From NCBI GenBank assembly GCA_052145775.1, contig JBKQNY010000098.1, positions 1 through 7,733 of the forward strand: a DNA stretch of 7,733 nt, given 5' to 3'. The position numbers and the translations under genes are program-made. This DNA comes from CAVYPR01 sp052145775. GTDB taxonomy: Bacteria; Actinomycetota; Acidimicrobiia; Acidimicrobiales; RAAP-2. The notes under the pieces were generated by a model, which was not told where the DNA came from, did not search any database, and saw only the letters and a program-made list of their open reading frames with translations. Below, piece by piece: positions 1-6,355 of this stretch (its first letter is position 1; the number at the start of each line of letters is the position of its first letter).

Positions 1-775
1 CGTCCTCGGTGGCTCTCATGGAGAAGTGCAGCGTGATCTCCGTGATGTCTTGGTCGACTGGGGTCTGGGTGATGTAGGTGAGCATGTCGAGACCCCCCTC
101 GCGGACTTCGACGGCCACGATTCCCGGTCCGCAGGTCGTGGTTCGCGCTCGCACCTCGAAGCCCTCCGCCGACACGGCAGTGACCTTGATCCACTGGTCG
201 ACGGTCATAGAGGGGCCGTCGAAGGTGACGTCGAACCCTTGATTGTCGGGAGGGGACATGTCGTGGACGGTCCAGAAGTGGGAACGGTCGATGATGTTCT
301 CCGTGAGGTCCTGGAGGCCGATTCGCACGCGGTACGACGTGCGGCGCCACGGCGTCCACTCCGCGCCGTCGTCACGATAAGGAGTGACCTCGTACGATGG
401 GCCGGCTCCGCCGGCGTGGAACCAAACGAACACTCGGTCGTTTCGTTCGCAGACTTGCCACGTGTCCGCCGAGACCCGCGGGGGCTGGCGGTCGAGGCGA
501 GGCACCTCGACCAATCGGCCCTCACCGTCGAAGCGCCAGCCATGAAACGGGCAGGCGATCCCATCACCACACACCCGTCCGCCGAACCCAAGGTGGGCCC
601 CGAGGTGGGGACAATGGGCACTGAACACCCTGATCACCCCGTCCTCCCCGCGAAACGCGACGAGCTCCCGATCCAGGTAGTGCAGCGCCGCGACTTCCCC
701 CACGGCGATGTCGTCGGAGGCGGCCACGCTGAACCACCCGTCGGGGACTGCGGGGAACGGGTAGCGACCGGGCAC
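1..775 (-). CDS. Rieske [2Fe-2S] non-heme iron oxygenase, alpha subunit (3' end outside window)
   Basis: This is the N-terminal 258 residues of a Rieske-type aromatic/steroid ring hydroxylase oxygenase. Seen: the Rieske cluster motif C55-x-H57 ... C75-x2-H78 (CPHLGAH and CPFHGW), then the mononuclear iron segment E159-N160-x2-D163-x2-H166-F-x3-H171, with D163 the presumed bridging Asp and H166/H171 two of the three iron ligands. The third ligand (a C-terminal Asp) would lie beyond base 1. The order of motifs and the EWTPWRR segment before the iron site resemble KshA (3-ketosteroid 9-alpha-hydroxylase) and related single-component-type oxygenases, but the substrate cannot be assigned. I chose the GTG at 775 because a perfect SD, GAGGTGA (787-781), sits 5 nt upstream. 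A GTG at 784, overlapping the upstream stop as GTGA, is the alternative. It is the last visible gene of the operon. No reductase or ferredoxin partner is visible. The class call is firm, the substrate is not. Confidence 0.93.
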   Translation of the reverse strand, partial: MPGRYPFPAVPDGWFSVAASDDIAVGEVAALHYLDRELVAFRGEDGVIRVFSAHCPHLGAHLGFGGRVCGDGIACPFHGWRFDGEGRLVEVPRLDRQPPRVSADTWQVCERNDRVFVWFHAGGAGPSYEVTPYRDDGAEWTPWRRTSYRVRIGLQDLTENIIDRSHFWTVHDMSPPDNQGFDVTFDGPSMTVDQWIKVTAVSAEGFEVRARTTTCGPGIVAVEVREGGLDMLTYITQTPVDQDITEITLHFSMRATED

Positions 776-780
776 CGATG

Positions 781-787
781 TCACCTC
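781..787 (-). promoter_or_regulatory. Ribosome binding site deciding the Rieske gene start
   Basis: GAGGTGA on the minus strand is fully complementary to the 16S rRNA 3' end and lies 5 nt before the GTG at 775. It is embedded in the last codons and stop of the upstream dehydrogenase gene, favouring 775 over the GTG at 784. Confidence 0.6.
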
Positions 788-1878
788 ATGCGAGCGAAGC
801 GGCCCGCGAAGGCGCGAAGCGGAAGATCAGCGCTGGTGACGATGCCCGGTGGAGCCTCGACGACCGACCGGATGGCGTTCAGTGCCGGCATGCCCGTCAC
901 CGTCATCCCAACCGAGGCGAAGGCCTCTGCCGACGAGAAATCGGTCCCCGGCTTCGGGAAGATCATGTGCTTGCTGTAGATGCAAGGGTCGGCCTTGATC
1001 TGAGTGATGTAGCAGGCCTCGATGTCCCAGTGGGGATCCGTGAATGGCGTCATCTGCCATTCGAGGTGTTGCTCGATCTTCGGCGTCCCTCCCACGGTCC
1101 CGACGTACCTGAGGAAGCAGCCACCGAGCGACCCCTTCGGCAGTTGATACCAACCGAGGTCGATATCTTTGGAGCACGCGCCGAGTTCGTACTCGAATCT
1201 GACCGAGTCGTCGAGGTCCACTCGAAAGCAGTCGGCCATCAAACGCACTGCGTCTTCAAAGACCCGCGTGTACTTCTCGAGCATTCCGGGGACAGCCGGA
1301 TCGCCGACGGGTCGACCGAATCCCACCTCCTTCCAGGTCTCGACCGAGTGATGGCATGACACGTCGACCGATTCGGTGCACTGCACATGCTCGATCTCGG
1401 TTACGTCGGTCGAGTGGACGATGGTGAGGATCTGTGCCAGGCCCGGGTTCATCCCCGTGCCGTAGAAGGTCGAGCCGCCTTTCTCGCACGCGGCGGCGAT
1501 CAGCTCCTCCTCCGAGCGCCCAGTGCGGTGCGGATGATTGGCGTTGCGGTGGTGGCCGGTGATCCAGTCCGCAGTGGTGACGATGTCGATCCCGGCTTCG
1601 AGGACTGGGAGGTACAGATCGATGTCGGGAAACACGCCGTGGAACGTCACGCAGTCCGGTTGGACGGCGACAATCTCCTCGACGGTGCCGGTCGCGAGGA
1701 TGCCCACGGGGTCGATGCCAACGATCTCTCCCGCATCGCGTCCTACCTTGTTGGTCGAGTAGCAGTGGAGTCCGACCAACTCGAGGTCCGGATGGTTCCG
1801 GATCCGGCGGATCATCTCGCGACCGACGTTGCCCGTTGCGACCTGGAACACTCGGATCGGGCGTTGCATGGTGTTCAC
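781..1878 (-). CDS. NAD(P)-binding dehydrogenase of the dihydrodipicolinate reductase-like (DapB-N / amine dehydrogenase) family
   Basis: A 365-residue protein opening with a Rossmann strand and turn (RVFQVATGNVG, about residues 9-19), followed by a conserved 'ELVGLHCYSTNKVGRDAGEIVG' type segment (~residues 33-54) that I recognise from mycobacterial proteins annotated as dihydrodipicolinate reductase or 2,4-diaminopentanoate dehydrogenase-like. It is far longer than true DapB (~270 aa), so a lysine-biosynthesis role is unlikely. A cytosolic NAD(P)H-dependent oxidoreductase acting on a catabolic intermediate is inferred. Start: the reading frame is open to a TTG at 1911, but AGGAGG (1892-1887) lies 8 nt before the GTG at 1878, which I prefer. 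An ATG at 1869 is also possible. It lies 45 bp after the aldolase gene, and its last codons carry the SD of the Rieske gene, so the two are likely co-translated. Family assignment good, reaction unknown. Confidence 0.88.
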   Translation of the reverse strand: MNTMQRPIRVFQVATGNVGREMIRRIRNHPDLELVGLHCYSTNKVGRDAGEIVGIDPVGILATGTVEEIVAVQPDCVTFHGVFPDIDLYLPVLEAGIDIVTTADWITGHHRNANHPHRTGRSEEELIAAACEKGGSTFYGTGMNPGLAQILTIVHSTDVTEIEHVQCTESVDVSCHHSVETWKEVGFGRPVGDPAVPGMLEKYTRVFEDAVRLMADCFRVDLDDSVRFEYELGACSKDIDLGWYQLPKGSLGGCFLRYVGTVGGTPKIEQHLEWQMTPFTDPHWDIEACYITQIKADPCIYSKHMIFPKPGTDFSSAEAFASVGMTVTGMPALNAIRSVVEAPPGIVTSADLPLRAFAGRFARMR

Positions 1879-1886
1879 GTTGTGGT

Positions 1887-1892
1887 CCTCCT
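1887..1892 (-). promoter_or_regulatory. Ribosome binding site deciding the DapB-like gene start
   Basis: AGGAGG on the minus strand, 8 nt before the GTG at 1878. The longer TTG-initiated frame from 1911 would place this SD inside the coding region. Confidence 0.6.
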
Positions 1893-1923
1893 GGTCGGTG
1901 GGAGTCGCCAATCCTGCGGGTCC

Positions 1924-2640
1924 TCAGCCGTCGTCGAGCACGAATGGTATTCGTCGGGCGAATTGACTGAGGGTGAGTCGATCGTGGCAGGCGGCGATGA
2001 AATCCCAATCGAGTCCGCTGGCTTGCCGGATGTCGTCGTCACCGAGGAGCGCGAAGGTGCCGGTGGTTTTGTTGGCCGTGGTGCCCGCAGCTTGGACTTG
2101 CTTGTAGAGGTCGATCATGGCGGGGTGGTGGTTGTCGATGCCGGGACGCAGCCCGGCATCGAGTGCGAGATCGCCGGGTCCGAGCATAAGCCCCGTGATG
2201 CCATCGACCTGGGCGATTGCGGCCGCGTTGGCAACGGCGTCGACGGTTTCGATCTGCACGATGCAGCCGGGCGTCGGCGCTTGGCGTCGGATCGGGCCGA
2301 TCGATCGGCGGCCGTGCGGCGGGTATCTGGTCGCGGCGCCGGCCTGGGCGGCGTCATCGACGGTGCGTACGTTGGGAACGATCACTCCGGCCGCTCCGGC
2401 ATCGAGCGCGAGGCCGATAGCACGCTCGTCGACGGCGGGAATGCGGACGTAGGTGTCACCCCCGGCGGCGTGCGCAGCCGTAATGAGCGCGAGCTGCGAA
2501 CCGGGGTCGAGCGGGGCGTGCTCGGCGTCGAGAACGATCCAGGTGTATCCAGCGTCGACAAGCCATTCTGCGACTGGCCCGTAGGGTATCGAGACGACCG
2601 CGCCGAACCCCTGAGGTCCGATCTTCCCACCGTCGGTCAT
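1924..2640 (-). CDS. HpcH/HpaI family class II aldolase (4-hydroxy-2-oxo-acid aldolase-like)
   Basis: A 238-residue TIM-barrel aldolase of the HpaI/GarL family, metal-dependent enzymes that cleave 4-hydroxy-2-oxo acids to pyruvate plus an aldehyde. Visible active-site residues by analogy with E. coli HpaI: E40-H41 in DAEHAPLD (His45 of HpaI), R66 in YVRIP (Arg70), metal ligands E131 in QIET (Glu149) and D157 in GPGDL (Asp175). It is shorter than HpaI (~262 aa): the stretch between the PPxG motif and QIET is about 14 residues shorter, and the usual GxRGxG reads GRRSIG, so substrate specificity may differ. The ATG at 2640 follows the P450 stop by 10 bp; no clear SD precedes it, which suggests coupling to upstream translation. 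In this operon it would perform a C-C bond cleavage after oxygenation. Citrate lyase beta-like alternatives are less likely given the DAEHAP motif. Confidence 0.9.
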   Translation of the reverse strand: MTDGGKIGPQGFGAVVSIPYGPVAEWLVDAGYTWIVLDAEHAPLDPGSQLALITAAHAAGGDTYVRIPAVDERAIGLALDAGAAGVIVPNVRTVDDAAQAGAATRYPPHGRRSIGPIRRQAPTPGCIVQIETVDAVANAAAIAQVDGITGLMLGPGDLALDAGLRPGIDNHHPAMIDLYKQVQAAGTTANKTTGTFALLGDDDIRQASGLDWDFIAACHDRLTLSQFARRIPFVLDDG

Positions 2641-2650
2641 GACCGCGAGA

Positions 2651-3847
2651 TCATCGGCCGGTCTTCTTCCCCGGCGTGAAGCGCACGGTCATCGTGTCGT
2701 CGTAACCGCTGATGAAGTTCGAGGCGCGGCTTCGCGGGGGCGACGGGTTGACGAGCTCAACATCAGGTAGTCGGTCGAGGAGCCGCTCGAACATGATCGA
2801 GAGTTCGAGGCGGGCGAGGGCTTTGCCGAGACACACGTGCGTGCCGAATCCGAAGGCGATGTGGTTGTTGGGGCTGCGGTGGATGTCGAAGGCAAAGGGG
2901 TCCTCGAAGACGTCCTCGTCGCTGTTGGCCGAGGAGTAGAGCAGCAAGACCTTGGTATCGGTGGGGATCGTCTTGTCGCGGAGCGTGACCTGGTGGGTGG
3001 TGGTGCGGGCCACCATCTTGACCGGACTGACCCACCGCAACATCTCCACCACCGCGCCGGGGAGGAGGCTTCGGTCATCGCGCAGTGCCTGCCACTGCTC
3101 GGGGTGGGTGAGAAGCTGGTAGAGGCCACCGGTCATCACGTGACGGGTGGTTTCGTCACCGCCGATCAGCAATAGGGCTGCCTCGGCCACGAGCTCGTCG
3201 TCGGCGAGGCGTGCCCCGTCGATCTCGGCGTTGACGAGGATCGAGATCAGGTCGTCTCGGGCGCGCTTCTGGCGGTCCTCGATGACCCCTTGGAGGTAGC
3301 CCATGAAGGCGGCCCCGGACACCATTTGCTTCTCGGCGAGCGCGGGGTCGTCGGTGCCGAGGCCCATGAGCATGTCGTCGGACCATTCGAGCAGCTTCGG
3401 GTGGTCAGCCGACTCGAAGCCGAGCAGGTCGCCGATCAGCGTAAGGGGCAGCCAGGCGGCGATGTCCCACACGAAGTCGCAGCGGCCGTCCTCAATGACG
3501 TTGTCGATGAGCTGGTCGCAGACCGCTCGGATGCGCGGCGCCTGGTCCTGGACCCGCTTGGGAGTGAACCCGGTACTCATCAACCGCCGCCGTGCCATGT
3601 GGGCCGGGTCGTCCATGGTGGCCATCATCGGAACCCCGGTGTCGCCGGGCAGGATGCCCTTGGTGGCCGTGAACGCCTCCTGGTCGGTCTCGACGCGGCG
3701 GATGTCGTCGTGCTTGGTGATGCCCCACATCCCGGTGGGTTCATGGAGGTGAACGGGGTCGTTGGTCCGCAGCCAGGTGAGCGTGGTGTCCGGGTCCCCC
3801 GCCCAGAACTCGCCCGCGACGAAATCGACCTCCGCGTGCACGCTCAT
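2651..3847 (-). CDS. Cytochrome P450, CYP142-like
   Basis: A complete soluble bacterial P450 of 398 residues, the usual length. Seen: I-helix oxygen-activation motif GGDETTR (229-235), K-helix ExxR as E268-M-L-R271, and the heme-binding loop FGFGTHVCLG (332-341) with the thiolate ligand C339. Overall sequence, including MDDPAH (78-83), LIGGDETTRH and the NFISG segment near the C-terminus, resembles mycobacterial CYP142, a steroid side-chain C26/27 hydroxylase, from memory. Hydroxylation of a steroid or other hydrophobic substrate is therefore a reasonable guess, not a demonstrated function. The ATG at 3847 overlaps the stop of the amidohydrolase gene as ATGA, a sign of translational coupling. 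No ferredoxin or ferredoxin reductase gene is present in the window, so electron partners must be encoded elsewhere. Class assignment is very secure; subfamily moderate. Confidence 0.95.
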   Translation of the reverse strand: MSVHAEVDFVAGEFWAGDPDTTLTWLRTNDPVHLHEPTGMWGITKHDDIRRVETDQEAFTATKGILPGDTGVPMMATMDDPAHMARRRLMSTGFTPKRVQDQAPRIRAVCDQLIDNVIEDGRCDFVWDIAAWLPLTLIGDLLGFESADHPKLLEWSDDMLMGLGTDDPALAEKQMVSGAAFMGYLQGVIEDRQKRARDDLISILVNAEIDGARLADDELVAEAALLLIGGDETTRHVMTGGLYQLLTHPEQWQALRDDRSLLPGAVVEMLRWVSPVKMVARTTTHQVTLRDKTIPTDTKVLLLYSSANSDEDVFEDPFAFDIHRSPNNHIAFGFGTHVCLGKALARLELSIMFERLLDRLPDVELVNPSPPRSRASNFISGYDDTMTVRFTPGKKTGR

Positions 3848-5028
3848 CGCAGCGCCAGCTCGCGGTCGACGGGGTCAAGGGCAGGGAGGTCGAAGAGTTC
3901 GGTGGCGTTGCGGTACATGACTCGCTCCAGCGTGTGATCATCGACGGTCTCGGCGAACGCATCGATCCGGGACGCCGTACCCGGATAGAGGCACGAAGGG
4001 TGAGGGAAGTCGGTCTCGAACATCACCCTGTCCGCACCCAGGAAACCGATCGCCTCGGCCACGCCGAAGGTCTCGAACCAGAACGAAGAGTAGATCTGGC
4101 GCCGAAAGTACTCCGAAGGTAGGAGCGGGAGCCGACCAGTCTTATCGAGACCGCCCTCGACGTACTGCCAATCGAGGGCTTGCAGGTAGAAGGGAAGGTA
4201 ACCAACGCCGCTCTCGACGGAGAAGAACCGCAACCGCGGATAACGCTCGCACAGCCCCGAGACGATGAGGTTGCCGATCGTGGCGCTGTTCGACAAGAAC
4301 AGCTCGGCCGGCATCAGGGTCATGAATTCGGCCACGTCATAGCCCGGCCAGCACGCGTCGACGCAGCGGTTGCGGCCCTTGCCCGACCCGACGTGGAACG
4401 ACACGGGCATCTCCTCGGCCTGCAGGGCATCCCACAATGGCGCCCAGTGGGGAGCGTGCAAGGGTGGCAGGCCGATTCCGATCATCTCGGGAGCGTCACA
4501 CATCACCACGCCGTGCAGACCGAGCTCTCTGGTCCGGGCGACCGATGCCACCGCCGCCTCGATGTCCCAGAACGGGACGATCGCCTGGGGGAAGAGGCGA
4601 CCCTCTCCCTCGGCCTGGAGGTCCGCCAGGGCCTCGTTGTAGAGCGAGGCGCACAGGTTGAGCAGTTCACCGTCTTTGACGTTGGTCAACAAGTCGACCG
4701 CGCCGAACCCGATTGCGTTCGGGAACAGCACCTGCGCTGACACGCCAAGTTGGTCCATCATCGCCAGCCTCGGCCCGGCGTAGGAGGCTGACGGGTCCGC
4801 CTCGGCGGCCCGGGTGATCGTCATGGTCCCGTAGACCTTGTCGCCGCCCGGGGCGATGACGGTGAAGGCGTACCCCGCCATCAGCGTGCCATCCACCATC
4901 CACACGTCACGGTCGTTGTCCGGATCAGAGACCAGCCTCGGCACCCGGTCCTGGAATGCGGCGGGGGCTCGGTCGACCCACAGCTCAGGTGGCTCGGTCC
5001 AGTGAGCATCGACATCGACGACGGGCAC
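3844..5028 (-). CDS. Amidohydrolase family 2 (ACMSD-like) metal-dependent hydrolase/decarboxylase
   Basis: A 394-residue protein of the Amidohydro_2 superfamily, TIM-barrel enzymes with hydrolase or non-oxidative decarboxylase activity (ACMSD, gamma-resorcylate decarboxylase and relatives). Seen: the N-terminal metal motif DVDAHWTEPPELW with D7 and H9, a barrel-strand His in SFHVGSG (H212), the ESGVGYLPF segment (E272), and the C-terminal metal Asp in FETDFPHPS (D340). The DxH form of the first motif is common in uncharacterised actinobacterial members. The frame is open to 5100, but I prefer the GTG at 5028: GAGGAG (5041-5036) is 7 nt upstream and the protein then begins just before the conserved DxDxH motif. 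A GTG at 5052 preceded by AGGAGG is another option. It is the first gene of the operon, divergent from the IclR gene, and overlaps the P450 start by 4 bp. Reaction unknown. Confidence 0.9.
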   Translation of the reverse strand: MPVVDVDAHWTEPPELWVDRAPAAFQDRVPRLVSDPDNDRDVWMVDGTLMAGYAFTVIAPGGDKVYGTMTITRAAEADPSASYAGPRLAMMDQLGVSAQVLFPNAIGFGAVDLLTNVKDGELLNLCASLYNEALADLQAEGEGRLFPQAIVPFWDIEAAVASVARTRELGLHGVVMCDAPEMIGIGLPPLHAPHWAPLWDALQAEEMPVSFHVGSGKGRNRCVDACWPGYDVAEFMTLMPAELFLSNSATIGNLIVSGLCERYPRLRFFSVESGVGYLPFYLQALDWQYVEGGLDKTGRLPLLPSEYFRRQIYSSFWFETFGVAEAIGFLGADRVMFETDFPHPSCLYPGTASRIDAFAETVDDHTLERVMYRNATELFDLPALDPVDRELALR

Positions 5029-5035
5029 AACCGAT

Positions 5036-5041
5036 CTCCTC
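5036..5041 (-). promoter_or_regulatory. Ribosome binding site deciding the amidohydrolase start
   Basis: GAGGAG on the minus strand, 7 nt before the GTG at 5028. A second SD-like AGGAGG lies further upstream, 4 nt before a GTG at 5052, so an 8-residue longer product is possible. Confidence 0.5.
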
Positions 5042-5075
5042 GTAGCCGGCACCCAACCTCCTCGTGTCCGTAAAT

Positions 5076-5098
5076 TGGAACGTATCACTATGTGGAAC
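5076..5098. repeat. TGGAAC direct repeat, candidate IclR operator
   Basis: TGGAAC occurs at 5076-5081 and again at 5093-5098, start-to-start 17 bp, in the gap between the divergent IclR gene and the operon. IclR-family proteins bind as dimers or tetramers to short repeats in such gaps, so this is a reasonable operator candidate. Two 6-mers can recur by chance. Confidence 0.35.
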
Positions 5099-5107
5099 AC
5101 CCATCAA
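5079..5107 (-). promoter_or_regulatory. Candidate sigma-70-type promoter for the catabolic operon
   Basis: On the minus strand, TTGATG (5107-5102) is separated by exactly 17 nt from TACGTT (5084-5079), which fits the actinobacterial TAnnnT -10 pattern. A transcript start near 5072 would give a ~44-nt leader before the GTG at 5028. The elements overlap both TGGAAC repeats, so a regulator bound there could occlude or contact polymerase. Prediction by eye only. Confidence 0.3.
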
Positions 5108-5146
5108 TGGCCCGCCGCACCGGGCCGTCCTCGGTACCGTGATCTG

Positions 5147-5905
5147 ATGGATGGCGCCCCCAGGCCCGGTGGCCAGAGTGTGCGCAAAGCGCTCTTGGTT
5201 CTCGAAGAGGTCGCCGTTCGCCAACCAGTCACCGTCGCCGCGCTCGCCCGGGCACTCAACCTCCCGAAGACGACGGTCCAACGCAGCCTCACCACCCTCG
5301 GCGACGCCGGCTACCTCACCCAAAGCGACGGAGACCGCAGCTGGAGCCTTTCCACCAAGGTTTCTGGACTCGGCGAGCGGGCGGTGTCTGAATTCACCCT
5401 CCGCCAAGCGGCCGCCGATCCGATGCGCCGCCTCCGCGACACAACCGGCGAATCGGTGCTACTCGTCGAACGCGCCAAGTCGTCGGTCATCGTCCTCGAC
5501 GTCGTAGTAAGCAACCACGTCATCCAGGCCATCACGGCAATCGGCACCCTGCTCCCACTCCACGCCAGCGCTGGCGGCAAGGTGATCCTCGCTGCGTCGG
5601 GCGGCACGCAGGATCCCGACTTACGAGGGCCCCTCACGAGGTTCACGAACAACACCCTGACCGACCAAAATGCGTTAGCTGCCGAGCTCGAGCAGGTACG
5701 CCAGCGCGGCTGGGCCTCCCAGCGTCTCGAATTCGAGGGCGATGTCGCCTCCGTCGCCGCTGCGATCCCCCAGCCGGACCGGAGGAACGCAACCGCCGCC
5801 GTCGTGCTGTTCGGGCCGGCCACCAGGCTCACGGATGACGTCATGGATCGCGTCGCCTCCCTCGTGGTCCAGACCGCCAACGAGATCGCCAACCGCATGC
5901 GCTGA
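5147..5905 (+). CDS. IclR-family transcriptional regulator
   Basis: A 252-residue regulator with an N-terminal winged helix-turn-helix (SVRKALLVLEEVA ... LARALNLPKTTVQRSLTTLGDAGYL, about residues 11-57) and a C-terminal IclR effector-binding domain, recognisable from LPLHASAGGKVILAA (~136-150) and the RQRGWASQRLEFEGDVASVAAAI stretch. Length is typical of the family. It is transcribed away from the catabolic operon and most likely controls that operon and itself in response to a pathway metabolite; this is inferred from divergent arrangement. The start is uncertain: the ATG at 5147 lies just before the conserved QSVRKAL helix but lacks a good SD. The ATG at 5090 or TTG at 5075 would add 19 or 24 non-conserved residues and would put the candidate operator inside the gene. 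Confidence 0.92.
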   Translation: MDGAPRPGGQSVRKALLVLEEVAVRQPVTVAALARALNLPKTTVQRSLTTLGDAGYLTQSDGDRSWSLSTKVSGLGERAVSEFTLRQAAADPMRRLRDTTGESVLLVERAKSSVIVLDVVVSNHVIQAITAIGTLLPLHASAGGKVILAASGGTQDPDLRGPLTRFTNNTLTDQNALAAELEQVRQRGWASQRLEFEGDVASVAAAIPQPDRRNATAAVVLFGPATRLTDDVMDRVASLVVQTANEIANRMR

Positions 5906-5937
5906 ACAGACGCCCACCGTGGCCCGCGCTGCCTGAC

Positions 5938-5953
5938 TCGAACCGCGGTTCAG
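5938..5953. promoter_or_regulatory. LexA (SOS) box-like palindrome
   Basis: TCGAAC-CGCG-GTTCAG: the central 12 bases (5940-5951) form a perfect palindrome with the GAAC-N4-GTTC core, and the left half matches the mycobacterial-type TCGAAC half-site exactly. The right half diverges in its last two bases. It lies about 400 bp upstream of the recombinase, further than usual for LexA control. Confidence 0.35.
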
Positions 5954-6002
5954 AAGGGGTTCGCGAACATGGATCCATCACTTCCACTGCATTGGCGTTG
6001 GT

Positions 6003-6038
6003 GGTTCACACAGAACGATCTGAGCTGGAATCTGAACC
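6003..6038. repeat. Inverted repeat GGTTCA / TGAACC with 24-nt spacer
   Basis: GGTTCA at 6003-6008 is mirrored by TGAACC at 6033-6038. Together with the two nearby palindromes it extends a cluster of GAAC/GTTC half-sites. Function unknown; arm-type recombinase sites or a regulator array are possibilities. Confidence 0.3.
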
Positions 6039-6355
6039 GATCGCGGCAGAAGCGCCCAGGTCAGCGGGCATCCACCTCCTGTGACTCGGACCAGTTGACG
6101 GGTCTTCGATCAGGTACCCCAGTTTGACGCCGACATATGCAAGTGGGGCATGACCCCGAGGTGCCGGTAGGGGAGGGTGGGCCGTTCGCGTGGAAGGTTG
6201 GCTCGAGTGGCGCCAGACGGCAGGCCCGGTGCCCACAGGTGCAGTGCAGGTAGGTCGGCGAAGCAACGCTGCAGCGCCCAAGCTGAGTGGTTCGGCGGGA
6301 TGCCGGCCGATGCATGAGGTTGGCTAGATCTCCCAACTACCAGGGAGGAACTGCC

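Larger units (their letters stand above)
5906..6355. other. 450-bp interval without a convincing gene
   Basis: Between the IclR stop and the recombinase start I see no frame with good coding character. Contents: a GAAC-N4-GTTC palindrome (5940-5951), the palindrome GTTCGCGAAC (5959-5968), an inverted repeat GGTTCA/TGAACC (6003-6008 and 6033-6038), and a small GGGG-CATGA-CCCC hairpin near 6145-6158. The first half is rich in GAAC/GTTC half-sites. It likely carries the recombinase promoter and possibly its binding sites. No tRNA or strong terminator seen. Confidence 0.5.

Noticed and set aside
26..979. 317-codon plus-strand open frame
   Set aside because: Antisense to the Rieske oxygenase gene, which carries intact cluster and iron motifs; no recognisable domain in the plus-strand translation.
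1387..2679. 430-codon plus-strand open frame
   Set aside because: It lies antisense to the aldolase and DapB-like genes, whose motifs are clear; long antisense frames are expected in high-GC coding DNA.
3290..3937. 215-codon plus-strand open frame
   Set aside because: Antisense shadow of the P450 and the end of the amidohydrolase.
5931..5962. tRNA T-arm-like string GGTTCGAGTC on the minus strand, possible integration site
   Set aside because: The flanking bases do not form the 5-bp T-stem and no acceptor or anticodon arms are present.
5969..6127. 52-codon plus-strand frame just after the LexA-like palindrome, preceded by AAGGGG
   Set aside because: Only about 57% of third positions are G/C, low for this genome, and the tryptophan-rich product resembles nothing known; probably not coding.
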